Source: Anaerolineae bacterium (GTDB lineage: Bacteria; Chloroflexota; Anaerolineae; Anaerolineales; UBA11858). Taken from it: a stretch of 36,947 nucleotides of DNA. The stretch spans positions 1-36,947 of the forward strand of contig DUEG01000002.1 of the NCBI GenBank assembly GCA_011176615.1, given 5' to 3'. The notes under the pieces are model-generated. The model did not search any database and was not told the origin of the DNA. It saw only the letters and a program-made list of their open reading frames with translations. The number at the start of each line of letters is the position of its first letter. Positions within the stretch are counted from its first letter, which is position 1. The translations under genes were made by a program, and so were the position numbers. Shown here piece by piece: positions 1 through 7,629 of this stretch.

Positions 1-65
1 GATACGGTCTGGTAACTTACGCCGGCGAGCTTGGCGACATCTTTTAGAGTTGTGTATTTCGCCAT
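1..65 (-). CDS. LacI-family transcriptional regulator (N-terminal fragment)
   Basis: The reverse strand from the ATG at 65 reads MAKYTTLKDVAKLAGVSYQTV before leaving the window. This is the N-terminal helix-turn-helix of LacI/GalR repressors, with the typical 'TLKDVAKLAGVS' start and the 'S-x-x-TV' recognition helix. Only 21 codons are present, so the effector and the regulated pathway cannot be told. The start codon is supported by the motif beginning a few residues later. Upstream are a good promoter and two palindromes with a central AACGTT, a LacI-type operator core, which suggests autoregulation. The ORF track omits it because it is truncated by the window edge. Confidence 0.85.
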   Translation of the reverse strand, partial: MAKYTTLKDVAKLAGVSYQTV

Positions 66-130
66 AGTAGGCTTTCTACTGAGCGATTGAGTAATAGAGA
101 AAGAACCAATAACAAACGAGACATTGTTAG

Positions 131-154
131 TCGAACGTTCGTGCGAACGTTCGC
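131..154. promoter_or_regulatory. Tandem palindromic operator for the LacI-family regulator
   Basis: The 10-bp perfect palindrome CGAACGTTCG occurs at 132-141 and again at 144-153, one helical turn plus about 1.5 bp apart. Both have the central AACGTT/CG typical of LacI-family operators. They lie at about +1 to +20 of the predicted lacI-type promoter and 66 bases before its start codon. Binding by the adjacent regulator is inferred from position. Confidence 0.6.
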
Positions 155-158
155 TTCT

Positions 159-187
159 ATTAAACAGGATTTTCCCCATTTTGTCAA
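159..187 (-). promoter_or_regulatory. Sigma70-type promoter for the LacI-family gene
   Basis: On the minus strand there is a consensus -35 TTGACA (182-187), a 17-bp spacer and a -10 TTTAAT (159-164, five of six matches). Transcription would start near 152, directly on the tandem palindromes. Confidence 0.65.
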
Positions 188-210
188 TAGTCTTTTTTTA
201 TTTTGTCATC

Positions 211-252
211 TAAACTTCAAAAGTGGACTGTTTAAACTTGAAAAGTGGACTA
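211..252. repeat. 22-bp tandem direct repeat
   Basis: The unit TAAACTTSAAAAGTGGACT (S = C or G) occurs at 211-229 and 233-251, with a decayed third copy near 255-270. The reverse complement, with its TCCACTTTT cores, resembles the multiple short repeats found at IS21-family ends. No transposase is present. It lies between the LacI gene and the groEL terminator. Confidence 0.6.
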
Positions 253-279
253 TATAAAGATGAAAAGACAATATACATC

Positions 280-315
280 AAATAAAAAACGCCCCCGGTA
301 TCTCCGAGAGCGTTT
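280..315 (-). terminator. Rho-independent terminator of groEL
   Basis: On the minus strand just past the groEL stop, the arms AAACGC (287-292) and GCGTTT (310-315), with inner CGG/CCG pairs, form a GC-rich hairpin. It is followed by a U-rich run (plus-strand AATAAAAAA at 281-289). Confidence 0.75.
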
Positions 316-339
316 GGCATTCCATTGACTTGTGTCAAT

Positions 340-1971
340 TTAGTATTGAGGCATTGGTGGCGGAGCGGGTTTTTCAGGTTCAGGTATGTCAGTGATCAAT
401 GCCTCAGTGGTTAGGATCATGGCTGCAATAGATGCAGCGTTCTCCAAAGCGCCCCTGGTAACTTTTGCAGGATCAATTACGCCATCTTTTATCATGTCTA
501 CATATTCCTCGGTGAGGACATTGTAGCCAATGTTTTCGTTTTTCTTTTCTGCTTGTGCACGGCGGACGTTCTCGAGGATTACAGAACCATCTTTGCCTGC
601 ATTAGCAGAGATCTTGCGCATTGGAATTTCCAGCGCTTTTTGTACGATCTTGACGCCAATCTGTGCGTCAGCGTAGTCCATCTTGAGATCATCAAGCGAT
701 TTTATAGCGTTGATCAATGCGACACCGCCACCAGGGACAATGCCGTCTTCCACAGCGGCTCTGGTTGCAGAAAGGGCATCTTCAACGCGGTGTTTCTTCT
801 CTTTTAATTCGGTCTCGGTTGCAGCACCTACGCGGATGATTGCAACACCGCCTGCTAGTTTAGCAAGTCGTTCTTGAAGTTTTTCCCTATCGTAGTCGCT
901 GGTGCTCTTTTCAATCTCGATCCGGATTTGTTCAATTCGTCCCTTGATCGCTTTAGGATCACCCTTACCGCTCACAATTGTGGTGTCATCTTTGTTAGAT
1001 ACAACTTTCTCAGCACGACCAAGATCGGCTACGGTTACGCTATCGAGTTTACGACCTAACTCTTCTGTGATTACTGTTCCACCGGTCAGAATAGCGATAT
1101 CTTGAAGTGTGGCTTTGCGTCGATCGCCAAATCCTGGTGCCTTTACTGCGAGGACGTTGATCATGCCGCGTAATTTGTTGAGCACTAATGTGGCGAGGGC
1201 TTCTCCGTCGATATCTTCAGCAATAATGACGAGATCGCGTTTACCGATTTGTACAAGTTTCTCGAGCAGGGGAACAATGTCTTGTGCTGCAGAGATTTTT
1301 TTGTCATGAAGCAAGATATAGGGTTCTTCAATACTTGCTTCCATTGCTTCAGAATCTGTGATGAAGTACGGAGAGATATAACCACGGTCAAATTGCATAC
1401 CTTCAACATACTCAGTTTCAAATTCAAGACCCTTGGATTCCTCAACGGTGATCACGCCGTCTTTACCGACTTTATCCATGACTTCTGCAATCAACTCGCC
1501 AATGGTACGGTCTTGCGCCGAAATTGAGGCAACATTACTGATTTCTTCTTTTGTTGTAACCTCAATGGCTTGTTTTTTAATGGCTTCTGAGACGGTCTTA
1601 GCGGCGGCTTCGATTCCCAACTTGAGAAGCATTGGGTTGGCGCCGGCGGCTAAGTTCTTCATTCCTTCTGTAACGATGGAATGTGCGAGAACGGTTGATG
1701 TTGTGGTTCCATCACCAGCAATATCATTTGTTTTTGTGGCGGCCTCTTTGAGCAGTTGAGCGCCCATATTCTCAAAGGGGTCCTCTAATTCAATTTCTTT
1801 TGCAACGGTAACACCGTCATGGGTGATGGTAGGACTGCCAAATTTGCGGTCCAATGCAACGTTACGACCCTTAGGCCCAAGCGTGGTCACCACAGCATTT
1901 GCCAGGATATCCATGCCTTTCTCTAGTTGTCGGCGTGCTTCTTCAGAAAATACTAACTGTTTTGCTGCCAT
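340..1971 (-). CDS. groEL: 60-kDa chaperonin GroEL
   Basis: This is the group I chaperonin subunit, which folds proteins in a cytosolic ATP-driven double-ring complex with GroES. The 543 residues match the usual length. Visible hallmarks are the N-terminal 'TLGPKGRNV', the ATP-site 'AGDGTTT' near residue 86, the apical 'RGYISPYF' region and the equatorial 'VPGGGVALI' near residue 410. A good ribosome site (AAGGAGAG) precedes the ATG. The gene is monocistronic: it has its own promoter, CIRCE and terminator, and no groES lies beside it. The C-terminus ends in a Pro-rich PPPMPQY tail instead of the common GGM repeats. Identity is certain. Whether this is the only groEL copy in the genome is unknown. 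Confidence 0.98.
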   Translation of the reverse strand: MAAKQLVFSEEARRQLEKGMDILANAVVTTLGPKGRNVALDRKFGSPTITHDGVTVAKEIELEDPFENMGAQLLKEAATKTNDIAGDGTTTSTVLAHSIVTEGMKNLAAGANPMLLKLGIEAAAKTVSEAIKKQAIEVTTKEEISNVASISAQDRTIGELIAEVMDKVGKDGVITVEESKGLEFETEYVEGMQFDRGYISPYFITDSEAMEASIEEPYILLHDKKISAAQDIVPLLEKLVQIGKRDLVIIAEDIDGEALATLVLNKLRGMINVLAVKAPGFGDRRKATLQDIAILTGGTVITEELGRKLDSVTVADLGRAEKVVSNKDDTTIVSGKGDPKAIKGRIEQIRIEIEKSTSDYDREKLQERLAKLAGGVAIIRVGAATETELKEKKHRVEDALSATRAAVEDGIVPGGGVALINAIKSLDDLKMDYADAQIGVKIVQKALEIPMRKISANAGKDGSVILENVRRAQAEKKNENIGYNVLTEEYVDMIKDGVIDPAKVTRGALENAASIAAMILTTEALITDIPEPEKPAPPPMPQY

Positions 1972-2032
1972 AAAACATCACTCTCCTTATGTATGAATGA
2001 ATTTCATAAAATAACTAACTAACATTACCTTT

Positions 2033-2059
2033 TTAGCACTCATATAATTTGAGTGCTAA
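2033..2059. promoter_or_regulatory. CIRCE element (HrcA operator) of groEL
   Basis: This is a perfect TTAGCACTC-N9-GAGTGCTAA inverted repeat lying just after the predicted groEL transcription start, where HrcA would repress. HrcA itself is encoded in the window at 7630. Confidence 0.97.
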
Positions 2060-2071
2060 AGAACGTTTGAA

Positions 2072-2100
2072 ATAATACCCTCGTTCTAGGGGAAAGTCAA
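2072..2100 (-). promoter_or_regulatory. Sigma70-type promoter of groEL
   Basis: On the minus strand, TTGACT (2095-2100), a 17-bp spacer and TATTAT (2072-2077). The start would be near 2065, a few bases before the CIRCE. Confidence 0.8.
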
Positions 2101-2211
2101 GATAACGCTTAGGCATTGTTGAAGAATTCTAATAAAACTCTGATATTTCTCATTGAGACCTTGTTTTATATTCCCCCTTGCCATATTTAGGAATATGTAA
2201 ATTAGAGGGTT

Positions 2212-3588
2212 CTAAGGTAAGGGTGTTTCCTCAATAAGGTGGCAAATTGCTTCGTTTTCAGCAACAATACCCATCAAACCCGGATCCCCAGAGTATGCCG
2301 ACTTTACTTGCTCGAGCACATCCAGTGCTTCAGGACAGTAGTTTTGTTGTGGGCGACTGAGGGCGGCAAGTACAGAGCCATATTGTGCGTAGTAATAGGC
2401 GACTTCATAGTTTGTTAATGCTAGACCTTTAACTGATTCTTTCAATTCAATTGTATTTCCTGGAATCAAGTCATCCAAAATACCTTTGGCTTCTTCGATA
2501 GAACAACCACGCACAGCGCATTTTAGGACGAGTAACGCGCTTTCATAATTGCGTGCTTTTGTGTAAATGATGCCTAACTGTCCGTAGGTGTTGGCATTTG
2601 TCGGATCAAGACTGAGCGCTTTCTCAGCATTGATTGCTGCAATGAAGAATTGACCTGTACGCGAATAAGTCTTTGCAATCCCAATATACGGAATTGGATC
2701 TTGTATACCATTAGCCTTGTTAATGGAAACTGCTTTATTGAAATATTCCAAAGCGCGGTCATATACCTTCAATTCACGATAGATCACTCCTATTCGGATG
2801 TATAGAAAGGTCAGATTAGGATTGATCTCGGCTGCTTTTTCATATTCTTCTATTGCAACCCGGTATTGACCGAATGATTCCATGACGGTTGCATAAACCC
2901 GATGGGTATCCATTACTGTCGGTGCGAGTTCGACTGCTTGCCGCGCGTATTGTTCTGCCTGAGAGTATTTCTGACGGTCTAGGAGTACTTCAGCATAATA
3001 AGCAAGTCCAAGATAGTTGTTTGGGTCAAGGTTGTAGGCGTAAGCAGCCGCTTGCTCGGCTTGAATCAACCATGTCTCAATCTGATTTTGGTCAGATGCG
3101 ACGGATGCGCTCCAGTCCAGTACTAAAGCATAGATGGCTTGGATGGTGCTGTCATCCGGTTCTATTGCTAAAGCCTTGTCGATGGCTTGACGCGCTTCTT
3201 CCATGCGCGCAATACGATCCTCTTGGGTTGATAAAAGGGTGGAAGAGTAAGTTAATAGACGGGCAAGTTCAGCCCATGCTTCAGCATTTTGGGTATCAAT
3301 TGCAAGGGCTTCTCGATAGGCGTCAATTGCATCAGGTTCTGTTGGGTCGTCAATCTTGCCTGCATTGAAAAACGCTTGTGCCTCATTAAGGTATGACTTG
3401 GCAGTTCGAGTGGCTGTAGGAGTTGGGAGGAAAAGTGGTTTGATCAAATTTCCCGGTTCAGAACCAATTTCATGAACAAGCCAAATACTGCCAGCGATGA
3501 GTATTAAAAGGAATAGAATACGAAATGGATTGCTGTGAGGCCCTTTCCGCGAAAAAGTTGGTCGCTTGCCAGTTAAATTTCTGTCCAT
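2212..3588 (-). CDS. Membrane-anchored TPR protein (first of two paralogues)
   Basis: The product is 458 residues: a basic N-terminus, one membrane helix at about residues 22-39 ('ILFLLILIAG'), a Pro/Thr-rich linker ('PTPTATRT') and then a long array of tetratricopeptide repeats covering most of the rest. The repeats show the usual A/G-Y-A pattern, for example 'AEAWAELARLL' and 'NPNLTFLYIRIGVIY'. TPR arrays are protein-protein scaffolds, here probably facing outside the membrane, but no partner can be named. The neighbouring gene at 3656 has the same layout and nearly the same membrane helix, so the two arose by duplication. A 67-bp gap separates them on the same strand. No clear Shine-Dalgarno sits before the ATG. 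Confidence 0.8.
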   Translation of the reverse strand: MDRNLTGKRPTFSRKGPHSNPFRILFLLILIAGSIWLVHEIGSEPGNLIKPLFLPTPTATRTAKSYLNEAQAFFNAGKIDDPTEPDAIDAYREALAIDTQNAEAWAELARLLTYSSTLLSTQEDRIARMEEARQAIDKALAIEPDDSTIQAIYALVLDWSASVASDQNQIETWLIQAEQAAAYAYNLDPNNYLGLAYYAEVLLDRQKYSQAEQYARQAVELAPTVMDTHRVYATVMESFGQYRVAIEEYEKAAEINPNLTFLYIRIGVIYRELKVYDRALEYFNKAVSINKANGIQDPIPYIGIAKTYSRTGQFFIAAINAEKALSLDPTNANTYGQLGIIYTKARNYESALLVLKCAVRGCSIEEAKGILDDLIPGNTIELKESVKGLALTNYEVAYYYAQYGSVLAALSRPQQNYCPEALDVLEQVKSAYSGDPGLMGIVAENEAICHLIEETPLP

Positions 3589-3655
3589 ATCATTTGATTA
3601 CTAGATGCCTTTGTTCTCATTCCTGCTATCTTAAATACTTATTGTGATATATCTA

Positions 3656-4897
3656 CTATGGAGTGGGGGTAGATTCTTCTGGGGAAGGCGTTGCATCTAG
3701 GTTTTCTTGGCAAAGTTTTAACCCCTCTTGTGCGTTGTAAGTGGCTAAATCATCGTTTGGGACAACACTGAGCATTGCCTGAAAGATTGGCACGGCTTCG
3801 TTGCAGCGATTCTGACGTGCGAGGGTTAGTCCGTAGGTAGAATAAAATTCAATTGTGCGTACGTTGTAATCCAAGGGCGTCCCCTTAACTATTTTGCCAT
3901 CACTGGTTACGCCGCCTTTGATTGCAAGCGCTAATTCATCAATTGCATCGTTTGGACTACCTGCCTTTGCAAGGGCAACGCCCAAATTGCCGTGAAAACG
4001 GGGATTCGTCGGATCATCTTTGACGGCTTCCTCAGCATATTCAGCCGCTCTAGAGTATTCGCCTTCTGTAAAATAAACCCGGGAAATCTCGTAATCGGGT
4101 GTAGGATCAGACGGGTTAAGTGCATTCGCTTGATTAAATGATTCTACCGCTTGATCGTATTCGTTAACGGCATAATAACAATACCCTAGCATGAGATACA
4201 AATTTGGTATTTTACCGTTGATTGAAAGGGCTACTTTGTATTCCTTAATCGCTTCCTCGTAATTGCTCGTCCAATAGAGGACATACCCCCGTGCTCGATG
4301 CACTTCCAGGGAATCTGGGTCGAGAGACTCGGCTGTTCTGGATTCTTGGATTGCATCATCGATGAAATCGTAGTCGCCCTTGTCAATTAATATCTCAGCG
4401 TAAATAGCATGGGCAACAGCATTGTTTGAATCGAGTTCAAGTGCGCGCTTAATTGAAGCCTCTGCGTTTAATAAATCTCCCTGAAAATCCAAAGCCCATG
4501 CGCGCATGGCATAGCCCATGGGATTGTCAGGATTCATCAACAGTCCAAGTTCAGCGCTTTCTTGAGCATCTTCATAATGACCAGCAAAGATTTGTACGCG
4601 AGCAAGTTCAATATAAAGGCTTGCGTCTTCTGGTTGAGCCTGGATAGCCTGTTTATAGGCATCGATTGCTTGTAGGAGTTTTCCATCCTCATAATATGCT
4701 TTTGCTTCGTTGGTGTATGACTCCGGATTGCGGGTTGGGGTAGGGGTATCGATGAATAAGGGCGGGGTAGCGGGAACGACAACACGGTTGAGGTATATAA
4801 AGCCAGCGATGAGTATTAATAAGAATAATATACGCCAGAGGCTGGAGCGTTTCCGACGCTTTTTGGTCATTTTCCATTTGCTTCCGCGTAAATACAT
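3656..4897 (-). CDS. Membrane-anchored TPR protein (second paralogue)
   Basis: The product is 413 residues with a basic N-terminus (KKRRKRS), a membrane helix at about residues 21-36 ('ILFLLILIAGF'), a 'TPTPTR' linker, then TPR units from about residue 55 onward ('AIDAYKQAIQAQPEDASLYIELA' style) and a short Pro/Ser/Thr-rich tail. The role is a scaffold or adaptor with unknown partner. The start at 4897 is preferred over the internal Met10 because a good promoter places its -10 hexamer exactly six bases before this ATG and no Shine-Dalgarno is present, so the message is predicted to be leaderless. It is divergent from trmD and upstream of the paralogue at 2212, with which it may be co-transcribed. 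Confidence 0.8.
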   Translation of the reverse strand: MYLRGSKWKMTKKRRKRSSLWRILFLLILIAGFIYLNRVVVPATPPLFIDTPTPTRNPESYTNEAKAYYEDGKLLQAIDAYKQAIQAQPEDASLYIELARVQIFAGHYEDAQESAELGLLMNPDNPMGYAMRAWALDFQGDLLNAEASIKRALELDSNNAVAHAIYAEILIDKGDYDFIDDAIQESRTAESLDPDSLEVHRARGYVLYWTSNYEEAIKEYKVALSINGKIPNLYLMLGYCYYAVNEYDQAVESFNQANALNPSDPTPDYEISRVYFTEGEYSRAAEYAEEAVKDDPTNPRFHGNLGVALAKAGSPNDAIDELALAIKGGVTSDGKIVKGTPLDYNVRTIEFYSTYGLTLARQNRCNEAVPIFQAMLSVVPNDDLATYNAQEGLKLCQENLDATPSPEESTPTP

Positions 4898-4903
4898 GTC
4901 ATC

Positions 4904-4933
4904 ATCTTACCACTCTCTTAAAAAAGGCGTCAA
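4904..4933 (-). promoter_or_regulatory. Promoter of the second TPR gene, predicted leaderless
   Basis: On the minus strand, TTGACG (4928-4933), an 18-bp spacer and TAAGAT (4904-4909) preceded by an extended -10 TGG. Six bases then separate it from the ATG at 4897, so the A of ATG falls at +1. Confidence 0.55.
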
Positions 4934-5041
4934 GACAGAAGCGGCAGTTACCTTCTCTTAGGATATGGGGAAATTTGCTTGAAAACTTGAATTGGTTAGA
5001 CAGGATTTGTTTATTAGTGGAAAAAATTTTTCTTTAATTGC

Positions 5042-5070
5042 TTGCGATTTTGCGCGCTTCCGGCTAGAAT
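5042..5070 (+). promoter_or_regulatory. Promoter of trmD, predicted leaderless
   Basis: TTGCGA (5042-5047), a 17-bp spacer and TAGAAT (5065-5070), with an A/T-rich tract just upstream that could act as an UP element. The ATG at 5077 lies at the expected +1. Confidence 0.6.
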
Positions 5071-5076
5071 GGATGT

Positions 5077-5835
5077 ATGCGTTTTGAGATATTCACCCTT
5101 TTCCCAGAAGTTTTTTCTCCATATTTAGAGAGCAGTATTATTCAAAAGGCTCAAGATCTAGAATTGGTTGAGTTTCATCTCCATAATATACGCAAATGGG
5201 CAATCGATAAACATCATATCACTGATGATGAGCCTTATGGGGGCGGGGGAGGAATGGTGATGAAACCGGAACCAATCTTCGCGGCTGTTGAGGATATTCT
5301 GGGTTCCCCACCAGATTGCCCTGTGATTTTACTGACACCCCAAGGTCGGTTGTTTACCCAAGAGATTGCATGGGAGTTATCTCAGTACCCCCATATTGGA
5401 TTACTTGCCGGGCGGTATGAGGGTGTGGATGAAAGAGTACGAAAACACCTTGTAAGCGATGAAATATCAATAGGCGATTATGTCCTTACTGGCGGGGAAT
5501 TGCCCGCCCTTGTGGTTTTGGATGCTATTATTCGTTTGCTTCCGGGTGTTTTGGGTGACCCGATGGCACCGTTGAAAGACTCACATGCTAATGGTTTGTT
5601 GGAATATCCCCATTACACACGCCCTTCAACCTTCCGAGGATGGAGCGTACCAGAAATTCTACGTTCCGGGAATCATGCAGAAATCGCTCGCTGGCGCAGG
5701 GCGCAAGCTTTAAAGCGGACATGGCAACGACGTCCAGACTTGCTGAAAGGTGCAGAATTAAGCGCAGAGGATAAGGAATTTTTGAGCAATCTAGATGAGA
5801 TCAAAGACGAAGATAAAGATGACCGCGGAGCGTGA
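5077..5835 (+). CDS. trmD: tRNA (guanine-N1-)-methyltransferase TrmD
   Basis: TrmD methylates N1 of G37 next to the anticodon using S-adenosylmethionine, which prevents +1 frameshifting. It is a SPOUT trefoil-knot dimer. Residues 1-10 '[10 protein letters not shown]', the Gly-rich '[13 protein letters not shown]' near residue 54, '[11 protein letters not shown]' at 111-121 and the knot '[16 protein letters not shown]' at 131-146 are diagnostic. The length of 252 is normal. The C-terminal 20 or so residues are highly charged. The gene stands outside the common rpsP-rimM-trmD-rplS cluster, and rimM and rplS are not adjacent. It has its own promoter, whose -10 sits six bases before the ATG, and no Shine-Dalgarno. 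The MFS gene follows after 64 bp on the same strand. Confidence 0.97.
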   Translation: MRFEIFTLFPEVFSPYLESSIIQKAQDLELVEFHLHNIRKWAIDKHHITDDEPYGGGGGMVMKPEPIFAAVEDILGSPPDCPVILLTPQGRLFTQEIAWELSQYPHIGLLAGRYEGVDERVRKHLVSDEISIGDYVLTGGELPALVVLDAIIRLLPGVLGDPMAPLKDSHANGLLEYPHYTRPSTFRGWSVPEILRSGNHAEIARWRRAQALKRTWQRRPDLLKGAELSAEDKEFLSNLDEIKDEDKDDRGA

Positions 5836-5899
5836 ATTCACTTCCCATTAACCATTCGGTTCTCTAATAACCCAAATCTATTCTTGAAAAGGACCTGAT

Positions 5900-7189
5900 A
5901 TGAAATTTAGTTATGGCAAAATATTTCTTCTTGGTTTTGGTTTTTTTGGCGTAAGCGTTATCTGGGGCATATATAATGCGTTTGTTCCAATCTTCTTGGC
6001 TGATAAGTTTGACCTTGCCCCAGCCGTGATTGGATTCTTTATGACCTTGGATAATATTGCCGCGCTTCTCATTCAACCACCCGTTGGCGCATGGTCAGAT
6101 CGACTGCGAACGCCAATCGGCAGGCGCATGCCATTCATTTTGATAGGCGCGCCAATTGGGGCAGTGGCATTTGGGTTGATACCGATCGTATCTGTACTGC
6201 CTCTGTTTGTTGCTTGTACGACAACGCTGCTTTTAAGTATGGCGTTATGGCGAACCCCCGTGGTTGCATTGATGCCTGATATTACTCCCTCTCCAAAGAG
6301 ATCTCAGGCAAACGGTATCATCAATTTTATGGGGGGTGTCGGCGCGATTATCTCGTTTCTTGGTGGTTCCGCACTCTATAGACTTAACCATAACTTTCCA
6401 TTTTGGATGGGGTCCGCTTTGGTGATACTTGCTGCAATTCTTGTTTTTGTTTTTATCCGTGAGCCGAAAGAATATGAAAAAAGCGAGGAGCAACCCAAGA
6501 TGCTCGCAAGTTTGATGGAAATTGTCCATGATGAAGAACGTAGTGCTTTCCGTATTTTTATGGCGATTTTCTTCTGGTTCTTGGGCTATTCAGCCATTGA
6601 GGCCTTTTTCACGCTGTACGCACGTAATCATCTTGGATTAAATGAAGCGGATGGTACGCGCTTATTAGGACAACTTTCGCTCATCTTTGTTCTTTTTGCG
6701 TTACCGTCAGGCGCTGTTGGCGGAAAATTTGGTAGGAAAATAACGATTATAATAGGCATTGTTCTGATGAGTGCGGTAATGATCACAATGTTTTTTACGC
6801 CTCCAAGTGTACTCACGATTTCTTTAGCAAAAGCGCCGATATTAGGAGACATACCCGTAATCGGAGCGCTGTTGATGGTGGCAGGCGGTGCATGGGCATT
6901 GATTAACATTAATTCGCTTCCGATGGTTGTGGATATGACTGACGCTGTTAAATTGGGGACTTATACGGGTTTATATTACCTTTTCTCGACATTGTCAGCA
7001 ATTGTAGGACCGAACATTAACGGTTTGATTATTCAGTTAACAGGGAGAAACTATAATTCAATGATGATTGTGGCGCCCTTTTTCATGTTTGTGGCTTTGA
7101 TTATGATGCTCGGGGTGAAACGAGGCGAGGCAGTGCCGGTGATGGATATTCCCGTTGGATTGGCGGAGCAATCTATCTCTATAGAATAA
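5900..7189 (+). CDS. MFS transporter (GPH/SLC45-like)
   Basis: A 429-residue integral membrane protein with about 12 hydrophobic helices. The loop after helix 2 carries 'PPVGAWSDRLRTPIGRRMPFILIG', the GxxSDR.. G[R/K]R[R/K] signature of the major facilitator superfamily. The 'RTPIGRRMPFI' form is characteristic of the glycoside-pentoside-hexuronide/SLC45-like sugar transporters. A second, weaker copy, 'GGKFGRKITIIIG', starts the C-terminal half. Sugar symport is therefore the best guess, but the substrate is not determined by the sequence. The start is supported by AAAGGA about seven bases before the ATG. It could be co-transcribed with trmD and ends at a hairpin terminator. Confidence 0.8.
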   Translation: MKFSYGKIFLLGFGFFGVSVIWGIYNAFVPIFLADKFDLAPAVIGFFMTLDNIAALLIQPPVGAWSDRLRTPIGRRMPFILIGAPIGAVAFGLIPIVSVLPLFVACTTTLLLSMALWRTPVVALMPDITPSPKRSQANGIINFMGGVGAIISFLGGSALYRLNHNFPFWMGSALVILAAILVFVFIREPKEYEKSEEQPKMLASLMEIVHDEERSAFRIFMAIFFWFLGYSAIEAFFTLYARNHLGLNEADGTRLLGQLSLIFVLFALPSGAVGGKFGRKITIIIGIVLMSAVMITMFFTPPSVLTISLAKAPILGDIPVIGALLMVAGGAWALININSLPMVVDMTDAVKLGTYTGLYYLFSTLSAIVGPNINGLIIQLTGRNYNSMMIVAPFFMFVALIMMLGVKRGEAVPVMDIPVGLAEQSISIE

Positions 7190-7529
7190 CGGCAAGTAGT
7201 GAAAAGATCTATCGGATCTTGCTTTGTTTTCAATGATTTTCGTTGGGAACCTGTTTGTGGAGGCAAGGGCTATCTAGTCACTAAAACAGATTAGCGTGGG
7301 CAAATACAGCGTTTAGGTCTTTTGGCGCGATTCCTGGCGCTTTATTATGCTGAATGCACGGGAATGAGCGGAATTCGTGGTGCAATATCTTTGTCGTTTT
7401 TATGTGTTTTTGGGTGAGCATCATTTTTGCGGATGGATAAGATTCATGGGTTAAGGCGGGATGATAATGGACGAATGGGGGGTTTTGTTAATTTCATATT
7501 AGAAAGGAACAGCGAGTGAGGATGGTTTC
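7190..7529. other. Intergenic region between the MFS gene and the hrcA promoter
   Basis: About 340 bases hold the MFS terminator at the left end and nothing else recognisable. The longest ATG-led frames on either strand are very short and lack ribosome sites. Confidence 0.5.
7204..7230 (+). terminator. Rho-independent terminator after the MFS gene
   Basis: AAGATC (7204-7209) and GATCTT (7215-7220) form a 6-bp stem with a 5-base loop, followed by the T-rich GCTTTGTTTT. Confidence 0.5.
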
Positions 7530-7558
7530 TTGACGTGCGTTATACTGCGTGGTATCAT
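7530..7558 (+). promoter_or_regulatory. Sigma70-type promoter of the hrcA-grpE-dnaK-dnaJ operon
   Basis: TTGACG (7530-7535), a 17-bp spacer and TATCAT (7553-7558). The start would be near 7565, about eight bases before the CIRCE. This is the same geometry as at groEL. Confidence 0.75.
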
Positions 7559-7572
7559 CGTATCCGGGTTTT

Positions 7573-7599
7573 TTAGCACTCTATTAGCGTGAGTGCTAA
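7573..7599. promoter_or_regulatory. CIRCE element of the hrcA operon
   Basis: A perfect TTAGCACTC-N9-GAGTGCTAA repeat located between the promoter and the hrcA start, giving HrcA autoregulation. Confidence 0.97.
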
Positions 7600-7629
7600 A
7601 AGGCATGCTGGAGTATGTAAGAAATAACT

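Noticed and set aside
2889-3368. 159-residue plus-strand ORF
   Set aside because: It is a shadow of the TPR gene on the other strand, with no recognisable domain.
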